DNA from: Gemmatimonadota bacterium | GTDB taxonomy: Bacteria; Gemmatimonadota; Gemmatimonadetes; Longimicrobiales; Gaopeijiaceae | Direction: 5' to 3' | Length of the DNA stretch: 43,333 nucleotides | Assembly: GCA_009841475.1 (NCBI GenBank) | Contig: VXLT01000247.1 | Location: 1-43,333 of the forward strand | Shown here: positions 25,140 through 34,390 of the stretch, piece after piece | Numbering within the stretch: position 1 is the stretch's first letter | Layout: every line of letters starts with the position of its first letter | Translations under genes and position numbers: made by a program | The notes under the pieces: model-generated | The model's input: only the letters and a program-made list of their open reading frames with translations | Databases searched by the model: none | What the model was told of the DNA's origin: nothing

Positions 25140-25855
25140 CACTGCCACGCGCACCCGGCCCGGGTCGCCCGGCCTTGCGGGCCCTGGTCCTGCTGGCCTC
25201 CGCTCTCGCCTGGACGATGCCCGCGTCCGTCCTGGCGGCGCAGCAGCCCGCTCCCGCCCTGGTCGAGGCGGCCCGCCGCTACAGCGAGGTGCGCGCCATC
25301 TGCGCGAACTTCGAGCAGGTGATCGAGGTGCGGCTGCTCCGGCGGACGATCGAGAGCGCGGGGCGGATCTGCCAGCAGCGGCCGAACCTCCTGTCCATGC
25401 GCTTCACCGACCCGGAGGGCGACATGGTGATCGCGGATGGGGAGTACGTCTGGGTCTACTATCCGAGCAACAACAGGGACCAGGTGAATCGCTTCCCGGC
25501 TGCGGGTTCGCCGGGACGCGAGGACTTCTTCCGCGAATTCCTGGAAGACCCCGGCACAAAATACGACGCCGAGGAGGGCGGGATCGAGGCGGTTGGGGGC
25601 CGGGACTGCCGCGTGGTGGTTCTCACGCCCCGAGAGGGTGCGTCGTACCGCCGGGCACGTCTCTGGCTGGATGTCGGCAGCCACGTGATCCGCCGCGTCG
25701 AGATCCACGAACAGAACGAGAACGTCCGCACCCTCACCCTCAGTGACATCGATCTCACGTCCACGCCCGACCCGGAACTCTTCGTGTTCGAGGTTCCCGA
25801 GGGCGCGCGCGTGATGCGACTGCGCGGCCCCGGCGCCCCTCCTGCGCTCCAATGA
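25127..25855 (+). CDS. lolA: LolA-like outer-membrane lipoprotein carrier
   Basis: Periplasmic chaperone that ferries lipoproteins from inner to outer membrane. It has a signal peptide (ALRALVLLASALAWTMPASVLAAQ) and the LolA-type half-barrel strands (SEVRAICANFEQVIEVRLL, GDMVIADGEYVWVYYPSNNRDQVNR, LWLDVGSHVIRRVEIHEQN). The 242-aa length fits the family. No lolB is present in the window, as in many non-proteobacterial diderms. It starts inside the end of ftsK (13-base overlap) and ends at an ATGA junction with rimO. Confidence 0.88.
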   Translation: MSRMTLPRAPGPGRPALRALVLLASALAWTMPASVLAAQQPAPALVEAARRYSEVRAICANFEQVIEVRLLRRTIESAGRICQQRPNLLSMRFTDPEGDMVIADGEYVWVYYPSNNRDQVNRFPAAGSPGREDFFREFLEDPGTKYDAEEGGIEAVGGRDCRVVVLTPREGASYRRARLWLDVGSHVIRRVEIHEQNENVRTLTLSDIDLTSTPDPELFVFEVPEGARVMRLRGPGAPPALQ

Positions 25856-27306
25856 GGCTCCGGACCCGCGATCTCCCGGTCTTTCCGGTCAGCGCCGGGC
25901 CGGTGCGGCCCGGGGTCGATCCGGGTGTGAAGGCCGTCGATTCGCGCGCCTTCGCGATCGGGCCGCCGGACGGGCCCCGCCTGGGGCTCGTCACCCTCGG
26001 GTGCGACAAGAACACGGTCGACTCAGAGCACATGATGGCGGCGCTCGTGGCCGCCGGAGCGAGGGTTACCAGCGAAGTCGAGGACGCCGACGTGGTGGTG
26101 GTCAACACCTGCGGCTTCATCGACGCCGCGAAGGAACAGTCGATCGACACGATCCTGGCGGCGTGCGAACTCAAGGCTCGCGGGAAGGTGCGCGCCGTGG
26201 CGGCTGTCGGGTGCATGGTGCAGCGCTACCGGGACCATCTGGAGCAGGAGATCCCCGAGGTGGACCTGTTCCTGGGGATCGCGGAAATGGGGCGCCTGGT
26301 GCCGGAGCTGCGGGCCCGCGGCTACGTCGGCGACGACTTCGTGCCGAACATGGAGCGGCCGCTGCGCATCCTGAGCACGGAGACGCGCCACACATCCTTC
26401 CTCAAGGTGAGCGAGGGGTGCGACCACCGTTGCGCCTTCTGCGCGATCCCGCACATGCGCGGCCTGCACCGCAGCGCGGACCTGGATGCCCTGGTCGCCG
26501 AAGCGCGGGCGCTGGGGCGGCAGGGGGTGCGGGAACTCAACCTGGTTTCGCAGGACACGACCTGGTACGGCCGGGACCTGCGGCGGAGGAACCCGGCGGC
26601 GCCCCTTCTGCAGGATCTGCTGGAAGCGCTCCTGGAGGGCACTGAGGTGGACTGGTACCGGCTCCTCTACATGTATCCGTCGGGGATCACGCCGGCACTG
26701 GTCGACCTCATCGCGAGCCAGCCCCGGCTGATTCCGTACCTGGACATGCCCCTGCAGCACGGAAGCGACCGGGTGCTCGCGCGCATGCGTCGTCCCGAGC
26801 GCCAGGAGACGGTGCGGCAGCGCGTGCGCTGGCTGCGGGACAGCATCGAAGACCTCACGCTACGCACCACCGTCATCGTGGGTTTCCCCGGCGAGACCGA
26901 TGACGATCTGAGCGTCATGATGGACTTCCTTGAAGAAATACGTTTCGACCGGGTCGGAGCCTTCACCTACTCCATCGAGGAGGGGACTGCCGCCGCGGAC
27001 ATGCCGGACCAGGTGCCCGAAGAGGTGAAGGCGGAGCGGCTCGACAGGGTGATGGAGCATCAGCGCGACCTGTCGCTCGAGTCCAATCTGCAGAGGGTGG
27101 GAACCCGGGCGAGGGTCCTGGTGGATGAAATGACACCCGGCGAGCCGCGCCACGACGCGGTCGGGCGGACAGAGGGGCAGGCGCCGGAGGTGGACGGACT
27201 GACCTTCCTGACCGGCGCGAGCGGAGTCGCAGCGGGTGACATCGTGGATGTCGAGATCGTCGATGCGGACGACTACGACCTCACCGGGAGGTTGGTCAAT
27301 GCGTGA
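25852..27306 (+). CDS. rimO: Ribosomal protein S12 methylthiotransferase RimO
   Basis: Radical SAM enzyme that methylthiolates an aspartate of ribosomal protein S12. The N-terminal UPF0004 domain supplies three cysteines (VTLGCDKN, VNTCGF, VGCMVQRY) for one cluster. The radical SAM motif is CDHRCAFC (Cys190, 194, 197). A TRAM-like beta domain ends the protein. VTLGCDKNTVDSEHMM distinguishes RimO from MiaB. With ATG 25852 there are about 44 residues before the first motif. GTG 25927 would give a more typical N-terminus. Confidence 0.95.
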   Translation: MRLRTRDLPVFPVSAGPVRPGVDPGVKAVDSRAFAIGPPDGPRLGLVTLGCDKNTVDSEHMMAALVAAGARVTSEVEDADVVVVNTCGFIDAAKEQSIDTILAACELKARGKVRAVAAVGCMVQRYRDHLEQEIPEVDLFLGIAEMGRLVPELRARGYVGDDFVPNMERPLRILSTETRHTSFLKVSEGCDHRCAFCAIPHMRGLHRSADLDALVAEARALGRQGVRELNLVSQDTTWYGRDLRRRNPAAPLLQDLLEALLEGTEVDWYRLLYMYPSGITPALVDLIASQPRLIPYLDMPLQHGSDRVLARMRRPERQETVRQRVRWLRDSIEDLTLRTTVIVGFPGETDDDLSVMMDFLEEIRFDRVGAFTYSIEEGTAAADMPDQVPEEVKAERLDRVMEHQRDLSLESNLQRVGTRARVLVDEMTPGEPRHDAVGRTEGQAPEVDGLTFLTGASGVAAGDIVDVEIVDADDYDLTGRLVNA

Positions 27307-28321
27307 GGCCGGGGGCCGCAGGGTCCGGATCGGCGTGGTGGGCACGGGCGTGATCGGCCAGCTCATGCACCTTCCGATCCTGGCCGAGCGCGGGGATGTG
27401 GAGCTGTCCGCGGTTGCGGACCTCGACCGGGCGAAGGCGAAGACCATCGCCGGCCGCTTCGGCATCCCGCGAGTGCTCGACGACGACGCGCTCGTGGCCG
27501 ACGCGGAGATCGGCGGGGTCGTGATCTGTGCGCCCAGCTTCGTCCACGAGGACCTCGCAACGGAATGTCTCAGAGCCGGGAAGCACGTGCTGGTCGAGCG
27601 TCCGCTGGCGCTGTCGGCGGGGGGTGTACGGCATCTCCTTCGTGTCTCCGAGGAAACCGGCAAGGGAATGGTGCTGGGGATGTCGCACCGCTACCAGCCC
27701 AATGTGCGGGCGCTTCGGTCCGCAATCGCCGACGGGACCCTGGGCGAGATCAGCGCCGTGCGGGTCGACTGGCTGAACCGGGCCGTGCGCCGCCCCAGGA
27801 CGGGTTGGCGCCGCCGTGCCCTCGAATCGGGCGGCGGCGCGCTCATGGACATCGGTGTCCCGGCGCTGGATCTGGCGCTGTGGGTTCTGGGCTATCCCGC
27901 GGTGGAGCGCGTCTCGGCGATGACCCCCGGCGACGGCTTCGATGTCGAGGAGGAGGCGCACCTCCACGTCATTACCGAGGGTGGCGTCGTCCTCTCCATG
28001 GCGGCCAGCTGGCGCCTCCACGCGCCGGCGGACCGGCACGGCCTGTGGGTTGTGGGTTCCGAGGGGGGCGCGCGGCTCTCGCCCCTCACGATCTTCCAGC
28101 AGGTGGGCGGGCGCACCGTCGAAGTCACCCCGCGGCAGCCGATTCCACGCGGAGGCGAGGACCTCTTCACCAACGGGTACCGGCGCCTCCTCGACAAGTT
28201 CGTGCGGGTCGTCGCGGGGACCGCGGCGGCCGAGCCGCCGGCCGAGCAGATCACCCTGATGAGTCTGGTCGAGGCCGCGTACGACTCGGCCCGGGAGGGC
28301 TGCGAAACCCGCGTGCGCTAG
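27299..28321 (+). CDS. Gfo/Idh/MocA-family oxidoreductase
   Basis: NAD(P)-dependent dehydrogenase of sugars or related polyols; the substrate cannot be told. It has an N-terminal Rossmann fold (VRIGVVGTGVIGQLMHLPIL). The family EKP-like motif appears as VERPLAL, with R in place of the catalytic Lys found in most members. A C-terminal beta-sheet domain follows (GGGALMDIGVPALDLALWVLG). ATG 27299 overlaps rimO by eight bases. The 340-aa length is normal. The stop TAG leads into a copy of the dispersed repeat. Confidence 0.9.
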   Translation: MREAGGRRVRIGVVGTGVIGQLMHLPILAERGDVELSAVADLDRAKAKTIAGRFGIPRVLDDDALVADAEIGGVVICAPSFVHEDLATECLRAGKHVLVERPLALSAGGVRHLLRVSEETGKGMVLGMSHRYQPNVRALRSAIADGTLGEISAVRVDWLNRAVRRPRTGWRRRALESGGGALMDIGVPALDLALWVLGYPAVERVSAMTPGDGFDVEEEAHLHVITEGGVVLSMAASWRLHAPADRHGLWVVGSEGGARLSPLTIFQQVGGRTVEVTPRQPIPRGGEDLFTNGYRRLLDKFVRVVAGTAAAEPPAEQITLMSLVEAAYDSAREGCETRVR

Positions 28322-28324
28322 CCG

Positions 28325-28412
28325 GTGGATAATCCCCGCGTCGCACCGAGGGCGGCCAGCCCGGATGCATCGTCGGCGGAATGCAGTGGGGACCTGTTCG
28401 GCGGGCTGCCGG
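28325..28412 (+). repeat. Dispersed 3'-flanking repeat, copy 2 (fullest)
   Basis: It starts three bases after the oxidoreductase stop and contains both halves. The proximal half is GTGGATAATCCCCGCG then GCACCGAGGGCGG. The distal half is CGGATGCATCG, GAATGCAGTGGGGACCTGT and CGGGCTGCC. The proximal half matches copies at 10037, 33227 and (inverted) 40084. The distal half matches 10213-10280 and the inverted copy. It is non-coding and lies before the prfA promoter. Confidence 0.65.
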
Positions 28413-28459
28413 ATGGCCCCGGCGTTCAGGATCGCGTCTCCGGCGTACAGACGTTTCCG

Positions 28460-28488
28460 TTGAACCCCGGTCGACCCTCTGACATATT
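28460..28488 (+). promoter_or_regulatory. Candidate promoter of prfA
   Basis: TTGAAC (28460-28465) and CATATT (28483-28488) are separated by 17 bases. Predicted initiation near 28495 would place the AAGGAG ribosome-binding site and ATC codon of prfA about 15-28 bases into the transcript. This excludes the upstream GTG at 28325 as the start. Confidence 0.5.
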
Positions 28489-28522
28489 TCGCGTTTGTCA
28501 CCCGCCCCCAAGGAGCCTCCCC

Positions 28523-29604
<1,082 letters not shown>

Positions 29605-29608
<4 letters not shown>

Positions 29609-30492
29609 GCACGCCCGCGGCCGCGCCACCGCGCACCTGGCGGGTGCTGGACATCATCCGCGTCAGCGCCCTCTACCTGGAGGAACGCGGAGTCGATAAC
29701 GGCCGCCTGAACGCCGAATACCTGCTGGCGCACGTTCTGCGGATGGACCGGCTCCACCTCTACCTTCACTTCGACCGTCCGCTCACCGGCGGCGAGCTGG
29801 AGCGCTACAGGCCGTTGCTGCGACGACGCGGCGCGCGCGAGCCGCTCCAGTACGTACTCGGCTCGGCCCCGTTCCGTGACCTGGAGCTCGAGGTCGGCCC
29901 GGCGGTCGCCATCCCGCGCCCCGAGACCGAATACCTGCTGGACATGTTGCGGAGTATGGCGGGTCCGGACCGGGTATTCGACGCGGCGCTCGACCTGGGG
30001 ACGGGCTCGGGCTGCATCGCGATCGCGCTGGCCGCCGAGGGAATCGCCCGCGCGGTGGTTGCCACCGACATCTCCGCGGACGCGCTGCGGGTCGCCCGGC
30101 GCAACGCACGGCGGTGCGGGCGGACGGAGATCGACTTTCGTGCCGGGACCCTGCTGGAGCCCGTTGCCGGGATGACCTTCGACCTGGTGCTCGCCAACCC
30201 GCCGTACCTTGCGGACGAGGAGTGGCGGAGCGCGAAGCCCGAGGTGAGGGAATGGGAGCCGTCGACGGCCATGGTGGCCCCGGACGGCGGCCTCGGGGTG
30301 ATTCGCGGAGTGATCGCGGGGTTGGGAGGGATTCTTCGCCCGGGAGGCTGGGCGGGTATGGAGGTAGGCAGCTCACAGACGGAAGTGGTCGCGGGACTGC
30401 TGCGCGAATGTGCGGGCCTCTGCGAAGTGGGCGTTCACGAGGATCTCGGCCGGCGACCCCGCTATGTTATTGCACGAGCTCAAGGAGGCTAG
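29605..30492 (+). CDS. prmC: Peptide chain release factor N5-glutamine methyltransferase PrmC
   Basis: Methylates the glutamine of the GGQ loop in release factors. The N-terminal helical domain ([28 protein letters not shown]) is followed by the Rossmann methyltransferase domain with [14 protein letters not shown] for SAM binding and the catalytic NPPY at residues 198-201. The start is TTG 29605, overlapping the prfA stop, which keeps enzyme and substrate coupled. Product length is 295 aa. Confidence 0.95.
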
Positions 30493-30495
30493 GAG

Positions 30496-30855
30496 ATGTC
30501 CAGGATCGAGGAACTGGCGGAGTCGCTCGGACGCGCTCTCGGCGGGACCCCGGAGTACCGCACGCTGGCCAGGGCGAAGGAGTGTGCTGACGATGACCGG
30601 GAGATGACGCGGTTGCGCAACCGGCTGGTAGAGATCGAGGGTTCGCTGCAGACGGCGTTGCAGCGCGGCGAACAGCCCGCATCCGGCGACATGGAGAACT
30701 ACGAGGCCGCTCTGGGGGAGCTGCAGGCGCTGTCCGTGTACCAGAGCCTGGTCGCGGCGCAGTCGAACTTCGACAGGATCATGCACAGGGCGGATGCGGC
30801 CATTCAGCAGGGAATGCGCGCCGGCTCCTCGTCCCCGATCATCCTGACCTCCTGA
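30496..30855 (+). CDS. YlbF/YmcA-family protein
   Basis: A 119-aa all-helical protein (MSRIEELAESLGRALGGTPEYRTLARAKE through YQSLVAAQSNFDRIMHRA). It matches the YlbF family pattern, including the characteristic YQSLVAAQSNFDRIM segment. In Bacillus, YlbF and YmcA form the Y-complex affecting RNase Y processing, sporulation and competence. In this organism the role is unknown. It lies between prmC and tmk, with an AAGGAGG ribosome-binding site before ATG. Confidence 0.82.
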   Translation: MSRIEELAESLGRALGGTPEYRTLARAKECADDDREMTRLRNRLVEIEGSLQTALQRGEQPASGDMENYEAALGELQALSVYQSLVAAQSNFDRIMHRADAAIQQGMRAGSSSPIILTS

Positions 30856-30872
30856 GGGGACGGGCCTCGCAG

Positions 30873-31520
30873 GTGCCGCGCGGGCGCTTCATCGTCGTCG
30901 AGGGAGCCGAGGGGACCGGCAAGACGACCCAGGCCGGACGGCTGCGCGCATTCCTGCGCGCTTCCGGCCGGGAGGTGGTCGGCACGCGCGAACCGGGCGG
31001 GACGAGCGTGGGCGAGCGGATTCGCGAGATTGTCCTCCACGCCAGCGACCATCAGGTGCTCCCGGAGACCGAACTGCTGCTGATTCTGGCCGCTCGGTCG
31101 GCCTTCGTCCGAACCGTGGTGGAGCCCGCGCTGGCCGGCGGCCGGTGGGTGGTGTCCGACCGTTTCGACATGAGTACCTTCGCCTACCAGGGCTACGGAC
31201 GGGAGATCGACGTGGAGCGCATCGCCCCGCTGAACGCCTATGCGACCGGAGGTCTCGTGCCCGACCTGTACGTCGTGCTCGACCTGCCGGTCGAGGAAGG
31301 GATGGGCCGCCAGAGGCGCCAGGGGAAGGGCGACGACCGGTTCGAGTCGGCGGCTGCCGACTTTCACCACCGGGTGCGACAGGGGTATGTTGAACTGTCA
31401 GCGACCCACGGCAACGCGGTGCTGGTGCCCGCGTGCGGCAGTCCCGATGAGGTCGAAAACCTGATCCGCGGCGAAGTCGTTTCGAGATTCCCGGAGACCT
31501 CCGGCATTGTTGGGGGCTAG
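30873..31520 (+). CDS. tmk: Thymidylate kinase
   Basis: Phosphorylates dTMP to dTDP. The P-loop is EGAEGTGKTTQ with Lys17, followed by TREPGGTSVGERIREI. The DR motif is SDRFDMSTFAYQGYGR, and the LID-region is RRQGKGDDRFE. The 215-aa length is typical. GTG start at 30873, 17 bases after the YlbF-like gene. It is followed by the S41 protease. Confidence 0.95.
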   Translation: MPRGRFIVVEGAEGTGKTTQAGRLRAFLRASGREVVGTREPGGTSVGERIREIVLHASDHQVLPETELLLILAARSAFVRTVVEPALAGGRWVVSDRFDMSTFAYQGYGREIDVERIAPLNAYATGGLVPDLYVVLDLPVEEGMGRQRRQGKGDDRFESAAADFHHRVRQGYVELSATHGNAVLVPACGSPDEVENLIRGEVVSRFPETSGIVGG

Positions 31521-31550
31521 TTGCATCAGAGGACGACGCGAAGGAGGACG

Positions 31551-33209
31551 ATGAAAAAGGCGAGGTCGGCACGGCTGCCGGGACTGGTCTTCATTGTCGC
31601 GGTCGTTTGCGGCGGATGGTTCCTCCAGAGCGACATCGGCTCGGGCAGCAACATGTACTTCCATGCGCGCGTCCTCGACGAAGTCATCCGGCACATCGAG
31701 AACGATTTCGTCGAGGAGGTGGATGTCGACGAACTCTACGAGCTTGCCATCAATGGTCTGGTTGGCCAGCTCGAGGATCCCAACTCGCGGTTCCTGCCCG
31801 CCACGGCCTGGGAGGAGGAGCGGATTCGCACGCAGGGCGACTATGCGGGGGTCGGCATCGAAGTCATCAACCTGGACGGATTCATCACGGTCTCCGCCCC
31901 GATCCCGGAGACGCCTGCCGCGAGGGCCGGGATGAGGCCCGGCGACCGGATCGTGGAGGTGGATGGCGAGTCGGTCGAGGGGTGGGTGCATGACCAGGCC
32001 GTGGAGCTGCTCAGGGGAAGGCCGGGGACGAGTGTGCGGATCGGGGTGAGGCGCCCCGGCGTCGAACGCGTCATCACGTTCGAGGTCACGCGCGCCCTGA
32101 TTCACGTGCCGTCGGTTCCGTTCGCCGCCATGCTCGAGGGTGGGGTCGGGTACATACCGCTCCTCATCTTCAACCGCACCACTACCCGGGAGGTCCGCGC
32201 AGCCATCGATTCGCTGGCGGCCGAAGGCATGACCTCGCTCATCCTGGATCTGCGCAGCAACCGGGGCGGCCTGCTCACCGAAGGTGTGGCGCTCACGGAT
32301 CTCTTCCTCGACCGGGGCAAGCCGATCGTCGAGATCCGCAGCCGGTCGGCGGAGCCCGAGGCCTTCGTCGCCATGCGAGAACACGTCTATCCGGAGCTGC
32401 CTGTGGTCGTCCTGGTCGAGGGGATCAGCGCGTCGGCCGCGGAAATCGTGGCGGGAGCACTCCAGGACCACGATCGCGCCCTGCTGATCGGTGCCGCGAC
32501 GTACGGGAAGGGATCCGTCCAGTCGCTCTTCGAACTCCCCGGCGGCAACGTACTGCGGCTCACGACCGCGCGCTGGTTCACGCCGGCCGGCCGTTCGATC
32601 GAACGTGACGGAAACGCGGGGACCGCGCTCCTCGGGCACGCACCGATCACCGTACAGGGGCATCCCGCGGAGCGGCCCGATCTGGGCGACAAACCCCGCT
32701 TCACCTCCGCCGGGGGACGCCTGCTGCACGGCGGGGGCGGCATCGTTCCCGACCTGTGGGTATTGCAGGATACGCTCACCTCGGGCGAGCGGGCAGCGCT
32801 GGACGAGATCCTCGCTTCCGCCAACGGCTTCTTCGCGGCCCTGCAGAACTGGGCGGTCAACTACCTCGGCGAGCACCCGGATCTGGAACCCGGCTTCGTG
32901 GTCACCGACGCGGATCTCGAAAGCTTCCACGCCGCTCTGCAGGAGCGCGGCGGCGAAGTCTCCCTGGAAACGTTCATGAGCGCGCGCAACACGCTGGCGT
33001 TTCGCCTGGGCAGCGAAGTCGCGTTGCTAGCGTGGGACGACCTGGGGCGGTTCAGGCGCACCCGCGGGGACGACGCCCAGCTCGGCCGGGCGTTGGAGTT
33101 GCTGCTGGCGGCGGAGAACCAGGCCGAACTCTTCGCGCTCGCGGGATCGCCGCTGGCCGCGACCGCGCCGGCCCAGGGAGCACCCGGTTCGGGGGATGGT
33201 CCGCGCTGA
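31551..33209 (+). CDS. S41-family C-terminal processing peptidase with PDZ domain
   Basis: Periplasmic or membrane-tethered CtpA/Prc-like serine protease, 552 aa. ATG 31551 has GAAGGAGGACG just before it. An N-terminal hydrophobic anchor is at about residues 10-25 (LPGLVFIVAVVCGGWFL), followed by a helical region and a PDZ domain (GVGIEVINLDGFITVSAPI). The catalytic core carries Ser295 in GISASAAEIVAGALQD and Lys320 in TYGKGSVQ, 25 residues apart as in Tsp. Beyond the core is a C-terminal extension of about 150 residues (GFFAALQNWAVNYLGEHPDL) not typical of short CtpA proteins. Confidence 0.92.
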   Translation: MKKARSARLPGLVFIVAVVCGGWFLQSDIGSGSNMYFHARVLDEVIRHIENDFVEEVDVDELYELAINGLVGQLEDPNSRFLPATAWEEERIRTQGDYAGVGIEVINLDGFITVSAPIPETPAARAGMRPGDRIVEVDGESVEGWVHDQAVELLRGRPGTSVRIGVRRPGVERVITFEVTRALIHVPSVPFAAMLEGGVGYIPLLIFNRTTTREVRAAIDSLAAEGMTSLILDLRSNRGGLLTEGVALTDLFLDRGKPIVEIRSRSAEPEAFVAMREHVYPELPVVVLVEGISASAAEIVAGALQDHDRALLIGAATYGKGSVQSLFELPGGNVLRLTTARWFTPAGRSIERDGNAGTALLGHAPITVQGHPAERPDLGDKPRFTSAGGRLLHGGGGIVPDLWVLQDTLTSGERAALDEILASANGFFAALQNWAVNYLGEHPDLEPGFVVTDADLESFHAALQERGGEVSLETFMSARNTLAFRLGSEVALLAWDDLGRFRRTRGDDAQLGRALELLLAAENQAELFALAGSPLAATAPAQGAPGSGDGPR

Positions 33210-33226
33210 GAGGGACGGGCCCGGTA

Positions 33227-33262
33227 GCGGACACACCCGCTTCGGCACCGAGAGTCCCGAGG
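33227..33262 (+). repeat. Dispersed 3'-flanking repeat, copy 3
   Basis: It begins 18 bases after the S41 protease stop: GCGGACACACCCGCTTCGGC then ACCGAGAGTCCCGAG. The core GGCACCGAGAG is identical to copy 1a. Both are also followed farther on by ATGGCAGCGCC (10093 and 33321 regions). The remainder of the 33210-33363 gap shows no promoter. Confidence 0.6.
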
Positions 33263-33363
33263 CAGCGGGTTGCCAGGGCCCACCCTGACCGACCCGCATC
33301 TGCCCCGCGCCCATCGCACCATGGCAGCGCCCCCCCGAAGCCTCCATTGTTGAGCATCGCCGG

Positions 33364-34368
33364 ATGCGTCCTCCGATGAGACCGGGCCGCCGGCCCCTGA
33401 CCATTTCGGTGCGCAGGGGACCGCTCCTCGAGTCGAGCCACCGGGTGCATGCGGTGATCACGGACGCCGCGGGACGCATCGCCGGCAGCTGGGGGGACGC
33501 CGCGCGCGCCACGGTGCTGCGGTCGGCGGCGAAGCCGTTTCAGGCTCTACCACTGGTGGCGGACGGGGCCGTGGATCATTTCGGGTTCTCGGGCGAGGAG
33601 ATCGCGCTGTGCTGCGGTTCACACAACTCGGAGGAAGCGCACCTTTCGGTTGCGCGCTCGATGCTGGCCAAGGCGGGTGTGGCCGAGTCGCTGCTCGTCT
33701 GCGGCCCGCATCCCCCGTTGCGGCGCGAACGCGAGCGGGAACTCGCCGCCGCGGGAACGCCGCTGACCCCGATCATGAGCAACTGTTCGGGAAAACACGC
33801 GGGGATGCTGGCGCTGGCCGCCTTCCATTCGTGGCCGCTGGAGGGCTACGAGAATCCGGCACACCCCGTCCAGCTGCGCATGCGCCTCGAACTCGCCCGT
33901 TGGGCGCGGTGCGATCCCCGCGCGATTCCGACGGCCGTGGACGGTTGCGGCGTGCCCACCTTTGCCATTCCGCTCGCGGACCTGGCCGTAGCGATGGCGC
34001 GCCTGGCTGTGGCCGCGGAGGAGGGTGGCGCGCCCGGCCGCGTGGTCGGCGCCATGGCCTCGCACCCCTTCATGGTGGCGGGCACCGACCGGCTCTGCAC
34101 CCGGCTCGTCCAGGCGGAGGAAGGGCGCGTGATCGCCAAGACGGGGGCGGAGGGAGTCTACGCGGCCGCCGACCGGACGCGCGGGCTCGGCGTTGCGGTC
34201 AAGGTGGAGGATGGAGCGTGGCGGGCGGCCCCGCCCGCGCTGCTGGCCGTTCTGGCCAGCGCCGGCATCCTTTCGCAGGCCGCGGCGAGGGCACTGGCGG
34301 AGCATGTGGAGCCACCGCTCACCAATACGCTGGGGAACGTGGTGGGCCACTTGGCCGCGGACCCGTGA
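33364..34368 (+). CDS. Class 3 (Rhizobium-type) L-asparaginase
   Basis: Hydrolyses asparagine to aspartate and ammonia; belongs to the COG4448 asparaginase family, unlike the EcAII type. Its hallmarks match the structurally studied rhizobial enzyme: a SxxK tandem RSAAKPFQ (Ser54, Lys57), CGSHNSEEAH (Ser86), the metal-site pair Cys141/Lys144 in NCSGKHAGM and Cys195 in DGCGVPTFA, and AKTGAEGVYAA with the second catalytic Lys. At 334 aa it is full length. ATG 33376 is a possible later start. Physiological role here (nitrogen scavenging) is inferred. Confidence 0.9.
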   Translation: MRPPMRPGRRPLTISVRRGPLLESSHRVHAVITDAAGRIAGSWGDAARATVLRSAAKPFQALPLVADGAVDHFGFSGEEIALCCGSHNSEEAHLSVARSMLAKAGVAESLLVCGPHPPLRRERERELAAAGTPLTPIMSNCSGKHAGMLALAAFHSWPLEGYENPAHPVQLRMRLELARWARCDPRAIPTAVDGCGVPTFAIPLADLAVAMARLAVAAEEGGAPGRVVGAMASHPFMVAGTDRLCTRLVQAEEGRVIAKTGAEGVYAAADRTRGLGVAVKVEDGAWRAAPPALLAVLASAGILSQAAARALAEHVEPPLTNTLGNVVGHLAADP

Positions 34369-34390
34369 GAGCGCGCGGGGAGGGGATGCG

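Noticed and set aside
28325-28522. N-terminal extension of prfA from GTG 28325
   Set aside because: It would translate a dispersed repeat and a promoter-like sequence and adds 66 residues absent from the RF1 family.
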